Shown piece by piece: positions 48,733 to 49,195 of a stretch of 49,195 bases of DNA. The stretch covers positions 1-49,195 of the forward strand of contig JFBG01000013.1 of NCBI GenBank assembly GCA_000583135.1, written 5' to 3'. Numbering within the stretch: position 1 is the stretch's first letter; the number at the start of each line of letters is the position of its first letter. The notes under the pieces are model-generated. The model saw only the letters and a list, made by a program, of their open reading frames with translations, ran no database searches and was not told where the DNA came from. Source of the stretch: Thioalkalivibrio sp. HK1. Lineage in GTDB: Bacteria; Pseudomonadota; Gammaproteobacteria; HK1. A program made the position numbers and the translations under genes.

Positions 48733-48769
48733 GATCGAAGCATCCAACTTCGAAGGCGAATACCGAAGG

Positions 48770-49195
48770 CTAGTTCTCGAGCACCCCGGTGGCGCTGTTG
48801 TTGACCAGCGCTCCGCCGCCACCGGTGCGGGTCATCACCTGTACCGTGAAGGGTTGATCGGAGTGCAACTCGCATGACAGCCCCATCTCCTCCCAACGAT
48901 GGTCGATGAGCGATGCCAACTCGCTGGTTTGCAAGTGCCTGACCGTCAGCCGGTCGAGGCGACCCAACGCTCCCTCGTGCAGCATTCCGTCGTCGGTGTA
49001 ACAGGTGAACGCCGTTCTCGTGCAGTGCTGGCCCTCGGGGGCGAGGCATCGGATGCGAAGGTTCGTCTGTTCGTCCCCATCGGGGCCGGGGATGGATTCG
49101 ATATCCACCCGGCGATAGCCGTGGCTGGCATCCAAGACGCTTTCGAGCACGGCGCTGTTGTTGACCAGCACTCCGTCGCCGGAGCGGGTCCATAC
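48770..49195 (-). CDS. C-terminal part of a repetitive protein (partial, runs off right edge)
   Basis: The 141 residues present show a repeated motif at both ends: TRSGDGVLVNNSAVLES at the left of the protein fragment and TRTGGGGALVNNSATGVLEN at its C-terminus, about 120 residues apart. The DNA is also repeated (48779-48831 and 49144-49193). Between them are paired cysteines (RCLAPEGQHCTRTAFTCYTDD). This suggests an exported protein of ~120-residue modules, but the family is unknown and the N-terminus is missing. A terminator follows. Confidence 0.7.
   Translation of the reverse strand, partial: VWTRSGDGVLVNNSAVLESVLDASHGYRRVDIESIPGPDGDEQTNLRIRCLAPEGQHCTRTAFTCYTDDGMLHEGALGRLDRLTVRHLQTSELASLIDHRWEEMGLSCELHSDQPFTVQVMTRTGGGGALVNNSATGVLEN

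Overview
The window looks like a chromosome segment of a sulfur-oxidising gammaproteobacterium, moderately GC-rich and near the replication origin. Two blocks support this. One is a dsr cluster in the order dsrA-B-E-F-H-C-M-K-L-J-O-P-N, which includes dsrEFH and dsrL and is therefore the sulfur-oxidising type. The other is rsmG-parA-parB-atpI-atpBEFHAGDC-glmU, an arrangement typical of gammaproteobacteria. No rRNA, tRNA or CRISPR array was seen, so the genus cannot be named.

Layout. 1-12,307 (minus): dsr cluster; dsrN runs off the left edge. 12.7-18.6 kb: a membrane-anchored protein with five ~25-residue repeats; a small Cys/His protein with its own strong promoter; a cobalt-type nitrile hydratase operon (alpha, beta, accessory protein) with a natural poly-His N-terminus; a proline-rich protein with TPR-like helices; and a selenoprotein-B-family reductase with an in-frame UGA in a U-x-x-C motif. 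18.7-22.5 kb: a candidate ~90-nt small RNA on the minus strand, about 1 kb without a convincing gene, a DUF726-like hydrolase with three copies of a YPAGWRE motif, and a frameshifted D12-class DNA adenine methylase; this is an accessory island. 22.6-25.9 kb: methylmalonate-semialdehyde dehydrogenase, HinT and an L-2-hydroxyglutarate-oxidase-like flavoprotein. 25.9-27.8 kb: non-coding DNA with diverged ~310-bp repeats. 27.8-30.7 kb: a BacNav-type channel with filter TLDDWSN, then an ImmA/IrrE-HTH / DUF4411 toxin-antitoxin pair with a duplicated 5' end. 30.7-40.7 kb (minus): glmU and the F1Fo ATP synthase operon, with a lipoprotein gene inserted between atpG and atpD. 40.7-44.8 kb: foreign DNA between atpI and parB (helical-repeat protein, decayed IS1595 element, small membrane protein, DNA methyltransferase). 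44.8-49.2 kb: parB, parA, rsmG, a DUF2306-like membrane protein and the C-terminus of a repetitive protein.

How it fits together. The dsr genes oxidise stored sulfur to sulfite: DsrEFH and DsrC relay sulfur to reverse-acting DsrAB, and DsrMKJOP and DsrL handle the electrons. The ATP synthase uses the resulting proton gradient. Nitrile hydratase suggests use of nitrile nitrogen. The most notable items are the selenoprotein, the candidate small RNA, the channel filter and the repeat-bearing hydrolase.
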